Shown piece after piece: positions 8,696-15,742 of a DNA stretch of 64,000 nucleotides. The DNA is taken from positions 62,001 through 126,000 of the forward strand of contig CAZXOG010000004.1 of assembly GCA_964642315.1 (NCBI GenBank), given 5' to 3'. The notes under the pieces are model-generated. The model had not been told where the DNA came from, did no database searches, and worked only from the letters and a program-made list of their open reading frames with translations. Made by a program: the position numbers and the translations under genes. Positions within the stretch are counted from its first letter, which is position 1, and every line of letters begins with the position of its first letter. Source of the stretch: JAGVDM01 sp964642315 (GTDB lineage Bacteria > Patescibacteriota > Gracilibacteria > Peribacterales > Peribacteraceae).

Positions 8696-9451
8696 ATGCC
8701 AGCAGCTCTCTCCCCTTTCCTGCCCATGCTGTTTCTCTTCGCGCTGGGCACAGTTTTCGGCAGCTTCGGCACCGTGCTCATTGCCCGTATCCCAGTGGGG
8801 CAGAGCATACGGGGGCGGTCCCGCTGCCCGCGCTGCGGAGCCGTTCTCTCGGCGTGGCAGCTCATTCCAATTGTGAGTTTCGTGCTGCTCCGCGGGCGAT
8901 GCGCATCGTGCAGGGAGCGCATTGCGCTCTGGTATCCGCTTCTGGAGCTCGCGAGCGGCACGTTGTTTCTCGCGGCTGGTTCGATGGCGGGATCTTCAGT
9001 TCCGCAGGGGATCATTCTTGGTCTCGCATTGTGGCTTCTGCTCGTCATTGCAGTGATCGATGGCAAGACGCAGCACATTCCCGATGCGCTGAATGTCCCC
9101 TTCATTATTGTGGCTGCAGCCGTTGCGCTCGGTCGCGGGGGAGTCGACTGGGTTGCCCTGTTCCTCGGTATTGGGTTCTTCGGTGCTCAATGGCTTTTCA
9201 GTCGCGGGCGGTGGGTGGGATCCGGCGACGTTCTCCTCGCGGCTGGACTCGGCATCCTGCTACCGCAGTGGAAAACGATGGCACTCGCAATTACCATAGC
9301 TTACGTGCTCGGCGCGTTTGTCGCGGCGTCCTTACTCCTCACTGGCCGCAAGGAACGCAAGGACGTCATGGCATTTGGGCCGTTTCTCGCGACGGGTGGC
9401 GTGGTTGCACTGCTCTTCGGCGGGAAGATCTTGCAGGCATTCGGCATGTAA
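8696..9451 (+). CDS. pilD: Prepilin peptidase (type 4 leader peptidase)
   Basis: Polytopic aspartyl protease that cuts leader peptides of type IV pilins and methylates the new N-terminus; 251 residues. N-terminal domain signature GSFGTVLIARIP, two Cys pairs (CPRCG and CASCR) as in the methylating domain, and catalytic aspartates in VIDGKTQHIPD and GSGDVLLA. Substrates would be the pseudopilins at 21.6-27.2 kb with GFT/GVT leader sites. ATG 8696 lies seven bases after TAGAGT, suggesting an almost leaderless message. Its stop codon overlaps the T-run end of a minus-strand sRNA terminator. Confidence 0.95.
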   Translation: MPAALSPFLPMLFLFALGTVFGSFGTVLIARIPVGQSIRGRSRCPRCGAVLSAWQLIPIVSFVLLRGRCASCRERIALWYPLLELASGTLFLAAGSMAGSSVPQGIILGLALWLLLVIAVIDGKTQHIPDALNVPFIIVAAAVALGRGGVDWVALFLGIGFFGAQWLFSRGRWVGSGDVLLAAGLGILLPQWKTMALAITIAYVLGAFVAASLLLTGRKERKDVMAFGPFLATGGVVALLFGGKILQAFGM

Positions 9452-9490
9452 AAATGGGCCTCGTAGGCCGACAAGGTGGGCCAGAGGCCC
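9449..9490 (-). terminator. Intrinsic terminator of the putative sRNA
   Basis: On the minus strand GGGCCTC and GAGGCCC pair, with an inner GGCC/GGCC stem, followed by ATTTTTAC. The plus strand has no T-run after the stem, so it acts toward lower coordinates. Confidence 0.75.
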
Positions 9491-9574
9491 TAAGATGTGC
9501 GCCAACTTTTGCACATTCTTCGCGCTGCAGGAGCAGGCGCCTCTCCGCTTTCGCGGAGGGAGTGCGTCGTTGAC
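9449..9574 (-). ncRNA. Putative small RNA of unknown family
   Basis: About 125 nt predicted from a minus-strand promoter (9581-9608) and an intrinsic terminator (9449-9490). The transcript can form a CUCCGC-GAAA-GCGGAG hairpin, a second stem around AUGUGC/GCACAU, and the terminator stem. It lacks the marks of SRP RNA, tmRNA and RNase P. A chance 8-codon reading frame (MCKSWRTS) exists inside, but no ribosome site is evident. It is convergent with the prepilin peptidase gene and divergent from smpB. Confidence 0.6.
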
Positions 9575-9600
9575 TGCGGTATAGTATAGATTTTTATGAT
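9570..9600 (+). promoter_or_regulatory. Possible smpB promoter
   Basis: TTGACT, 19 bases, TATGAT on the plus strand, overlapping the opposing sRNA promoter in the same AT-rich stretch. The spacer is long, so this is tentative. Confidence 0.35.
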
Positions 9601-9608
9601 TTTGTCAA
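9581..9608 (-). promoter_or_regulatory. Promoter of the putative sRNA
   Basis: Minus-strand TTGACA (consensus), 16 bases, TACTAT. It points away from smpB into a region with no minus-strand gene. Confidence 0.65.
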
Positions 9609-9613
9609 GCCCC

Positions 9614-9660
9614 AGGAGGTTTCCGCTGTTTCCGGCGTGCTCTTGCCACCGGAAACAGCG
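9614..9660 (+). promoter_or_regulatory. Shine-Dalgarno site followed by 12-bp hairpin before smpB
   Basis: AGGAGGT at 9614-9620 is 46 bases from GTG 9667, too far for normal use. Between them CGCTGTTTCCGG (9624-9635) and its exact complement (9649-9660) form a 12-bp stem with a 13-base loop. If folded, the hairpin leaves an effective spacing of about nine bases between AGGAGGT and GTG 9667. Confidence 0.65.
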
Positions 9661-9666
9661 CATACT

Positions 9667-10113
9667 GTGGCGGTGAACATCGTTGCCAAGAATCGCCGGG
9701 CGCACTATGACTACGAGATTCTCGAGACGCTGGAGGCAGGGATTATCCTCTCCGGACAGGAGGCCAAATCCTGCAGACAGGGGCATGTGAATGTCAGCGG
9801 GGCGTACGTCTCGTTTTTCGGCGGGAAGCCGCTCCTCAAGAACGCGAGCATCGCCCCGTACACGTTCGCCGGCACGCTCAGCGGATACGAACCCGGTCGG
9901 GATCGGGTCCTGCTCCTCTCCAAAACTGAAATACGGAAACTGGAATCATCGCTTGCAGAGAAGGGGGTGAGCCTCATACCGCTCGAAGTGCGCGCAGGCA
10001 GGTGCATCAAAGTGCTGCTCGGTTTGGCACGGGGAAGGAAGAGGCACGACAAACGACAGAGGATTCGCGAGCGGGATACGGAGCGCAGGATCAGGCAGAC
10101 GGGAGATGACTAG
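9667..10113 (+). CDS. smpB: SsrA-binding protein SmpB
   Basis: Small basic protein that binds tmRNA and delivers it to stalled ribosomes for trans-translation. NRRAHYDYEI at the N-terminus, SGQEAKS and the AYV core are diagnostic; the C-terminal tail is Lys/Arg-rich (GRKRHDKRQRIRERD), as needed in the decoding centre. Length 148 residues is normal. GTG 9667 or GTG 9673 gives the family N-terminus; the GTG at 9637 lies inside a strong hairpin and is unlikely. The tmRNA gene is not in this window. recR follows after 44 bases. Confidence 0.93.
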   Translation: MAVNIVAKNRRAHYDYEILETLEAGIILSGQEAKSCRQGHVNVSGAYVSFFGGKPLLKNASIAPYTFAGTLSGYEPGRDRVLLLSKTEIRKLESSLAEKGVSLIPLEVRAGRCIKVLLGLARGRKRHDKRQRIRERDTERRIRQTGDD

Positions 10114-10157
10114 TGCATACTGCAGTCCCTAATCCCATACCCCATTCCTAGCCCCAA

Positions 10158-10754
10158 ATGTCTCTCCTTCCCCCGCAAATCACCAGGGCAATCGAGGAAT
10201 TCAGCAAGCTGCCCGGCATCGGTCCAAAGACCGCAGAACGACTGACGTTCCACCTGCTCCGGAGCTCCCGAGCTTCGCCCGAAGCGCTTGGGAAGGCCCT
10301 TGCGGATCTGAAAACCTCCCTCAGGTATTGCCGCGATTGCCAGATGGTTACCCTGGATGAGCAGTGCATGATCTGTGCGGATTCGGGCAGGGATCACTCG
10401 ACGATTCTCGTGGTGGAAAACCCGCTCGATGTCATCGCATTCGAGCGAACGTCGTACCGTGGCGTGTACCACGTGCTCCACGGCGTGCTTTCTCCCATTG
10501 ACGGATTCGGCCCCGAACAGCTCAAGCTGAGCGAGCTTGTCGAGCGGTGCAAAGCACGCGCCGTGCAGGAACTCATCGTGGCAACCAATCCAGATGTGGA
10601 GGGCGAGGCAACGGCAAGTTTCCTCCAGCAGCAGCTCACGGGGGCAGTGCCGAAAATCACCCGTCTCGCACACGGCCTGCCGATGGGCGCGGATATCGAA
10701 TTCGCTGACCAGCTCACTCTCAAAGAAGCCCTGACGGGGAGAAGGGCACTCTAA
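10158..10754 (+). CDS. recR: Recombination mediator RecR
   Basis: Cytosolic RecFOR-pathway protein that helps load RecA at gaps. The 198 residues show the helix-hairpin-helix KLPGIGPKTAERL, the four-Cys zinc finger CRDC...CMIC near residues 57-72, a Toprim domain (VVENPLDVIAFE, ATNPDVEGEAT) and a Walker B-like tail. Length matches the family. The start at 10158 follows a pyrimidine/C-rich leader without Shine-Dalgarno sequence. Its end overlaps a convergent minus-strand gene by four bases. Confidence 0.95.
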   Translation: MSLLPPQITRAIEEFSKLPGIGPKTAERLTFHLLRSSRASPEALGKALADLKTSLRYCRDCQMVTLDEQCMICADSGRDHSTILVVENPLDVIAFERTSYRGVYHVLHGVLSPIDGFGPEQLKLSELVERCKARAVQELIVATNPDVEGEATASFLQQQLTGAVPKITRLAHGLPMGADIEFADQLTLKEALTGRRAL

Positions 10755-11428
10755 CAGTGTCCGCAGAGAGCCACGTGGGGATTCCCTTTCCGGGAGGGTG
10801 GAGGCTGCCGAAGGACTTCCTCGCATTTCTGCAGGAACATGTGTCTCGTCTGGCCGCTCCGCATGTCGAAGGCATGGTAGACGCCGTGGGCGAATGTCGT
10901 GCCGTGGCCGAAAGAGAGCACGTGGTCATCGTAAAGGGGCCAGAGGGGTTTTTCGCAGTGCGTTGGGAGCAACCGGATGACGGGGATCCCGCGCGCATCA
11001 CACGCGTGCGAAAGCGCTCCACCCGTATCGAAACGGAATCCTGGTTGCAGCGTTGGCCGCGCTGCATGCTCGTACGTTGTCCTGCTGAATCCCAAGGCGC
11101 ATGGCCCCGCGTACACGAATGCGCTGATGTGGCCTGCCCGCTGGGCGGGCCCGATGACTGCACCGGCTTCGATCGCAGGAATGTAGCACCAATCAATGAT
11201 GTCACGGTTGAGCGGGATGCAATCGATATCGAAGAATATATAGGCATCAGCGCTTCCTGTTTTCGCCAGGCGCTCCATCGTCGCGCCGTGCAACAGATGC
11301 AGCTCTGCCCCCGGTGTTGCAGCTGTGCCGAATTGCACCTGTTCCAACTGGAGCCCGAGATGCGCGAATACCCGCGCCTGCGCCTCGACGATTTCGCGAG
11401 GAACATTCGGCGCATACGTTGAGAACAT
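10751..11428 (-). CDS. Hypothetical GT-A-like protein
   Basis: About 225 residues, no family firmly recognised. The segment AYIFFDIDCIPLN near residue 68 resembles the DxD-bearing strand of GT-A glycosyltransferases, and FGHGTTFAHGVYHAFD near the end carries several His residues that could complete a metal site. No signal peptide or membrane helix. ATG 11428 is preferred, with AGGGAA shortly upstream; longer in-frame starts read through Arg-rich shadow sequence. It lies convergent with recR and near a GT2 gene, a methyltransferase and a double ATP-grasp gene, which suggests a role in surface glycan or metabolite synthesis. Confidence 0.6.
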   Translation of the reverse strand: MFSTYAPNVPREIVEAQARVFAHLGLQLEQVQFGTAATPGAELHLLHGATMERLAKTGSADAYIFFDIDCIPLNRDIIDWCYIPAIEAGAVIGPAQRAGHISAFVYAGPCALGFSRTTYEHAARPTLQPGFRFDTGGALSHACDARGIPVIRLLPTHCEKPLWPLYDDHVLSFGHGTTFAHGVYHAFDMRSGQTRHMFLQKCEEVLRQPPPSRKGNPHVALCGHC

Positions 11429-11600
11429 TGCGAGTGTTCCCTGGCGTCTGCCAGCGGGAGTTTGCGCTTGCGGGCATGAATGCCTCCTGCACCGGCAGAG
11501 CAGAGAACGCGTCCGGAGACAGAGGAGACGCAAGAGCTGTGAGTACTGCACGAGGGCATCTTAGCAGCCATCCGTTTGCGGGAGATGGCATGAGAGGCAA

Positions 11601-11630
11601 TTGGTGCGGGAATTCCCATGCCAGTATCAT
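11601..11630 (+). promoter_or_regulatory. Promoter of the GT2 gene
   Basis: TTGGTG, 18 bases, TATCAT, ending six bases before GTG 11637. Confidence 0.5.
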
Positions 11631-11636
11631 GAGACT

Positions 11637-12527
11637 GTGCACATCTCCGTCATTATCGCCACGCACAACCGATACGATTCTCTCGTTCAGACAGTGCGGA
11701 GCCTCCAGAAACAAACTCTCGCGCCGTCGGCGTTTGAAATTGTTCTCGTCGAGAATGGTTCATCGGAAGATGTTGCCGAGAAGGTCGAGAAGTTCGCGAA
11801 GTCCGCCGGGAATATCCGCTGCATTCGACTGGCGGAAGCGGGCCTCAGCAATGCGAGGAATGCAGGGGCAAAGGCTGCGTGCGGGGAGTACGTTGCGTTC
11901 ATCGATGATGACGCGGATGCCTCCCCGGACTGGCTGGAATACATCCTTCACGTGTTCCGCATAGTGCGCCCAAAGCCCGGAGGTGTCGGCGGGAAGATTG
12001 AGCCCTTGTGGGAGGGGAGAAGGCCAGCGTGGCTCAGCGATCCTCTCCTGGGGCATATTTCCATCCTCGATCATTCCCCTACCGCCGGATGGCTTCCGGA
12101 AGGGCAGTACTTCTTCGGAACAAATATGGCATTCCAGCGAGACCAGCTCCTCGCAATCGGCGGGTTTTCTTCTGATCTGGCGCGGAAGAGGCTCACACTC
12201 CGTTCCAATGAGGAGCATCTTGTGCAGATCAAGCTGCGTGCCGCCGGATATGGCATGTACTACGATCCGCAGATCGTGGTGAGGCACAGGGTCTCCGCCG
12301 CGCGTTTGCGGAAATTCTGGATACTCCGCAGATCGTGGTGGCAGGGAGTTTCCGACGCAATGCTTCAGCACGTGTCTGGCTGGCGGATGCCTCTTGCCCC
12401 CCAGAAGCGTTGGAATTCGATGAAATACTGCTGGGATCCATTTCTCATTCTTTGCCATGTCGTCCGTATTTGCGGCCGCTGTGTCGGTCACGCGAGGCGC
12501 CGGTTCGGTCATTCCGGTGAACGGTGA
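11637..12527 (+). CDS. Family 2 glycosyltransferase
   Basis: GT-A fold enzyme of about 296 residues. ISVIIATHNRYDSL at the N-terminus binds the nucleotide sugar, LSNARNAGAKAA and AFIDDDADASPDWL carry the conserved helix and the DDD metal motif, and an acceptor-side segment with EEHLVQIKLRAAG follows. It probably adds a sugar to a lipid- or protein-linked surface glycan; donor and acceptor are not evident. The start is taken as GTG 11637, right before the family core and six bases after a TATCAT box. It converges on the methyltransferase gene with a one-base gap. Confidence 0.88.
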   Translation: MHISVIIATHNRYDSLVQTVRSLQKQTLAPSAFEIVLVENGSSEDVAEKVEKFAKSAGNIRCIRLAEAGLSNARNAGAKAACGEYVAFIDDDADASPDWLEYILHVFRIVRPKPGGVGGKIEPLWEGRRPAWLSDPLLGHISILDHSPTAGWLPEGQYFFGTNMAFQRDQLLAIGGFSSDLARKRLTLRSNEEHLVQIKLRAAGYGMYYDPQIVVRHRVSAARLRKFWILRRSWWQGVSDAMLQHVSGWRMPLAPQKRWNSMKYCWDPFLILCHVVRICGRCVGHARRRFGHSGER

Positions 12528-12528
12528 T

Positions 12529-13194
12529 CTATGCGGGCAATCCCTGGGCAGTTCCTGTGTTTGCCGGAGTGGAGAAGATGCAGCTGTAGGTTAAATCCCA
12601 GCCGAACGCGTTGTCCTTGTGCACGCGGGCTCCCGCGGACAGGAATGCATCGCGCATTTCCCCGATCGAAGGCGTGAAAGACTGGCGCAGGTGATCGGGA
12701 TTGAACTGCTGCGAAGCGTTCGGCGAATCATCGTGGATAGCTGAGAAAACGATGAATTGGCGGGCGACACGCACGAATTCTGCTGCCGCAAGGCGGATTT
12801 CTTCTCCCGTAAGGTACTGGAACATGTCATTGCAGAGCACTATGTCGAATGATGCATCCGCATACGGCAGTGCGAATGCCTCGCCGAATCGCATCCATTC
12901 CCTCGCAGGGGATTCTGTGAGGCAGAATGGCGATACCTCGGTGCCTTCTGCGAGGAATCCTCGGCGCCGAAGCGCGAGAATCGTGCCACCCATGCCGCAG
13001 CCGACATCGAGGAATGACCACGATGGCTGGATATCAATAAGGGCGAACACCGGAGCGATGATGTCGGTTTCCGCCTCCGCCTCAAACCGCGTTAGGTAAT
13101 CATCGTATCCATCCGTCGTGTAGTACCGCTCGTCGAAGCGCTGGTAAAAGGCCTGCTTTGCGCCAGGAACGGTGATGGAATCAGGGGGCGTCAT
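12529..13194 (-). CDS. SAM-dependent methyltransferase, class I
   Basis: 221-residue cytosolic enzyme with a Rossmann fold: motif I FLDVGCGMGGT near residue 62, an acidic residue in EGTEVSPF for the ribose, motif IV-like FDIVLCNDMFQYL near 118. The substrate is not predictable. The start ATG overlaps the stop of the upstream double ATP-grasp gene by four bases (ATGA), so the two are translationally coupled. That makes methylation of the ATP-grasp product, or of a shared substrate, a reasonable inference. Confidence 0.85.
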   Translation of the reverse strand: MTPPDSITVPGAKQAFYQRFDERYYTTDGYDDYLTRFEAEAETDIIAPVFALIDIQPSWSFLDVGCGMGGTILALRRRGFLAEGTEVSPFCLTESPAREWMRFGEAFALPYADASFDIVLCNDMFQYLTGEEIRLAAAEFVRVARQFIVFSAIHDDSPNASQQFNPDHLRQSFTPSIGEMRDAFLSAGARVHKDNAFGWDLTYSCIFSTPANTGTAQGLPA

Positions 13195-15647
13195 AGCATG
13201 TTGGTCTGCAAGTGGAAGTACGGGGGCCGGTCCTTATATCGCTTGATTGCAAGCCGCATGATCTCCTCAAGGAAGCCGCCGTAGTCCATCCCGACCAGCT
13301 CTCCGCACGCCGGGACACAGTCGTTCATATTGATGGATGGATTCGGGTTCAGTTCGAGCACGTAGGGGTTGCCTTCTTCATCAGTGCGGATCTCGATGCG
13401 CCCGTAGTCGTGGCAGTCGAGAATGTTGTAGGTATCGAGAGCGATTTCCGAGATGAGTGATTCCAGTTTCTTGCTGATGTTCTTGGGCGGCCGCTGGACA
13501 ACGATCTTCTTGTACGCCTCGTCCGAAGCCCATTTCGCCTGGTACGGATAGATGTGCCAATACCCGGCTGGCATGTCTTTGAAGATCGATCGGGAGAGCG
13601 GCAGCACCTGCAGATCGTCCTCTTCGTTCCCGATGATGGAGACGTCGTACTCGTCACCCTCGATGTACTCCTCCACGAGGGCGGGACTGTGGAGTTCGTC
13701 GATGACGTACGTGAGCTGACGCATGAGGTGCTTCTTCTCCAGAACGACGGAATCATTCGTGATGCCGATGGAGTTATCCGTATTTGCCGGCTTCACGATG
13801 AGCGGGTAGCGCAGATCATCGCTGATGTCGTCATCGAGCGAGTAGGCGTAATCCCACCGCGGCGTCGGAATGCCATGGAACGCGAGCAGCTTCTTTACGC
13901 GGATCTTGTCGATGCACAGGCTGAGGGTGAACGGATTGGAGCCCGTGTACGGGATCTGCAGCACATCGAATATCGAGGCGGCATGCGGTTCCAGGAGACT
14001 GGAGTCATTGATCCGCTCGCAGACGTTGAACACGAGATCGACGTCAGAACTCTTGAGTTGCGCCATGGCAGAGATCACGTCGTTGAAATCGAAGAACGAC
14101 ACGCGGTATCCCCGCTCCTTCAGAGTTTTCTCGATGTTCGATCCCACGCTCATGAGGTCCCTTTCCACCGGATTGTCGTTCGCCGATTCGTAGATGTTGC
14201 ACGCCACGCCGATGTGCAGGTTCCGGAGTTCCTCGGTGGGGAGCGTACGGATCTTCTCGATCTTGGCGTAGCCGGCGCTGCGCTTCCCGAGGAGCGCAGC
14301 GGAAAGGCGGTTCTTGCGTGTCGTCTTGCCGACCGAGGAGTAGCTCTTGAAGGGCGAGACTTCTATGACCACTTCACGCCTCACCTCTGCGAGAACGCGC
14401 TCCGCTTCCACGACGGATTTCCCCCGCACGGTCACCCATCCAATCGTCTCGTACCCGTCCGGCGGCTCCAGGACGCTGTCGCCGACCTGTTTGTTGAGCC
14501 AGAGAGTCACGACATCTTTACGCTTGCGCACCTGGTCTGCCCCCCGGATCTTCGTGATGACACCGGATGTTTCCGGGATGAAGAAGTGCCCGATAATCAC
14601 GTCGGACGACTGTTTCACCTGTAGTTGCACGTTCTGTCCTAGCGCGATGTTCGCAGCGGTTTCCACCAGATCGGCGCCGTAAATCTCCGCCGTGTTCTCG
14701 TAGGTGTAGTCGCCGCCCATGCGGGAGGCCACCTCGATGACCTTCACGCCGGTGCGGGTCCGCTTGGCCTCCACGTGCGCCAGGCTGTTATGCACGCCGA
14801 GGACGATCATCGCTTCTTTGGCGGATTCCTCCAGAATGCGCACCTCTTCCTCGGTAATGCGCGGCGGGATGTAATCGCCAGTCTCCATGAAGAACGGCGG
14901 GGTCATCGCCGTTTTCTCGTGGATGCCCACGACGTGCGGCACGCCGTGCTGCGCGTAGCACTCCAAGCTGAACTCGTGGCCCTCCACATACTCCTGATAT
15001 ACGAATGTCCGCTTGTTGAACGTGAAGATCGGGTTGAATGCGGGCGTGCAGTTCTTCACGAGGTAGCGGTATGCCTCTTCCGCATCCTCCGCATCATCCA
15101 CACGGATGACGAATTCGCTGTCGGAGCCGTAGATGGGTTTCAGCACCGCAGGGAAGCCGATTTCTTCCATGGCGGCCGCGAGATCCGTTTTGCTCTTGAG
15201 GAGCTTCTGCCGGATGTGCGGCACCCCGCACTCCCGGAAGCGTTCCTGCATTTTGAACTTGTCGCGCGTAAGGATTGCTGTCTCCGGCGCGTTGCCGATG
15301 AGCTTGAATTCTGCGCAGATCTTCGCGAGGAGCGGCACATCGTCTTCCCAGAACGTCACGGCGCCATCGATCTTCTTCCCTCCGTTCTGGCTGAGGAACG
15401 CGCGCACGGCCTCGAGGGATTCCGTGTGGTTGTACGTGTCTGCAAGAATCCAATCGTCCACGTAGGCTTGCGCCCAGTTGCGCTCGTTGTTGAGCACTAC
15501 CAAGCGCACATCCATCTTCTTGAGTCTCTGGAAGACGAATTTCTTCTTCGTTGATCCGGTATTCACGACGAGGAGAGTCTTCACCGTCGAGCCCTGAGGA
15601 GGCTCGCTATCCTGGGCCATGGAAAAAGAGGAACAGATTGTCGCCAT
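13191..15647 (-). CDS. Double ATP-grasp ligase (CPS/amino-acid-ligase-like plus D-Ala-D-Ala-ligase-like)
   Basis: An 818-residue protein with two complete-looking ATP-grasp modules. Module 1 (about 20-430) has a preATP-grasp strand, IGFPAVLKPIYGSDS, VYQEYVEGHEFSLE and HVEAKRTRTG...EVASRMGG, as in carbamoyl-phosphate-synthase-like and L-amino-acid ligases. Module 2 (about 475-800) has YPLIVKPANTDNSIGI, VEEYIEGDEYDVS and YGRIEIR...YVLELNPNPSIN, as in D-alanine-D-alanine ligases. Each would form an amide bond via an acyl phosphate, so the enzyme could make a tripeptide-like or doubly amidated product. Substrates are unknown. Start choice is uncertain (ATG 15647, or ATG 15620). Coupled to the methyltransferase downstream. 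Confidence 0.85.
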   Translation of the reverse strand: MATICSSFSMAQDSEPPQGSTVKTLLVVNTGSTKKKFVFQRLKKMDVRLVVLNNERNWAQAYVDDWILADTYNHTESLEAVRAFLSQNGGKKIDGAVTFWEDDVPLLAKICAEFKLIGNAPETAILTRDKFKMQERFRECGVPHIRQKLLKSKTDLAAAMEEIGFPAVLKPIYGSDSEFVIRVDDAEDAEEAYRYLVKNCTPAFNPIFTFNKRTFVYQEYVEGHEFSLECYAQHGVPHVVGIHEKTAMTPPFFMETGDYIPPRITEEEVRILEESAKEAMIVLGVHNSLAHVEAKRTRTGVKVIEVASRMGGDYTYENTAEIYGADLVETAANIALGQNVQLQVKQSSDVIIGHFFIPETSGVITKIRGADQVRKRKDVVTLWLNKQVGDSVLEPPDGYETIGWVTVRGKSVVEAERVLAEVRREVVIEVSPFKSYSSVGKTTRKNRLSAALLGKRSAGYAKIEKIRTLPTEELRNLHIGVACNIYESANDNPVERDLMSVGSNIEKTLKERGYRVSFFDFNDVISAMAQLKSSDVDLVFNVCERINDSSLLEPHAASIFDVLQIPYTGSNPFTLSLCIDKIRVKKLLAFHGIPTPRWDYAYSLDDDISDDLRYPLIVKPANTDNSIGITNDSVVLEKKHLMRQLTYVIDELHSPALVEEYIEGDEYDVSIIGNEEDDLQVLPLSRSIFKDMPAGYWHIYPYQAKWASDEAYKKIVVQRPPKNISKKLESLISEIALDTYNILDCHDYGRIEIRTDEEGNPYVLELNPNPSINMNDCVPACGELVGMDYGGFLEEIMRLAIKRYKDRPPYFHLQTNML

Positions 15648-15742
15648 ACTCTAGTGCAGTCACCTGCGAATGCAAGAAAGAAAACACGCCGGATTCCCAT
15701 TCCGTGCACCGGTGATCCTCTGCCAGAGAGGAGATATATCCA
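15648..15742 (-). other. purH to ATP-grasp gap, possible weak terminator
   Basis: Minus-strand sequence after the purH stop contains CGGA/TCCG around a short loop and then GTGTTTTCTTTC, a weak intrinsic-terminator pattern near 15676-15705. TTGCAT follows and could be a -35 element for the ATP-grasp gene. No gene is seen here. Confidence 0.3.

Noticed and set aside
7885..9105. 406-residue minus-strand open frame
   Set aside because: Runs against the two-helix protein and the prepilin peptidase and has no coherent protein features.
9510..9536. MCKSWRTS mini-frame in the sRNA as a trp leader
   Set aside because: It resembles the end of E. coli TrpL by chance, but no gene lies downstream on that strand and it has one Trp only.
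13554..14624. 356-residue plus-strand open frame
   Set aside because: Antisense to the double ATP-grasp gene.
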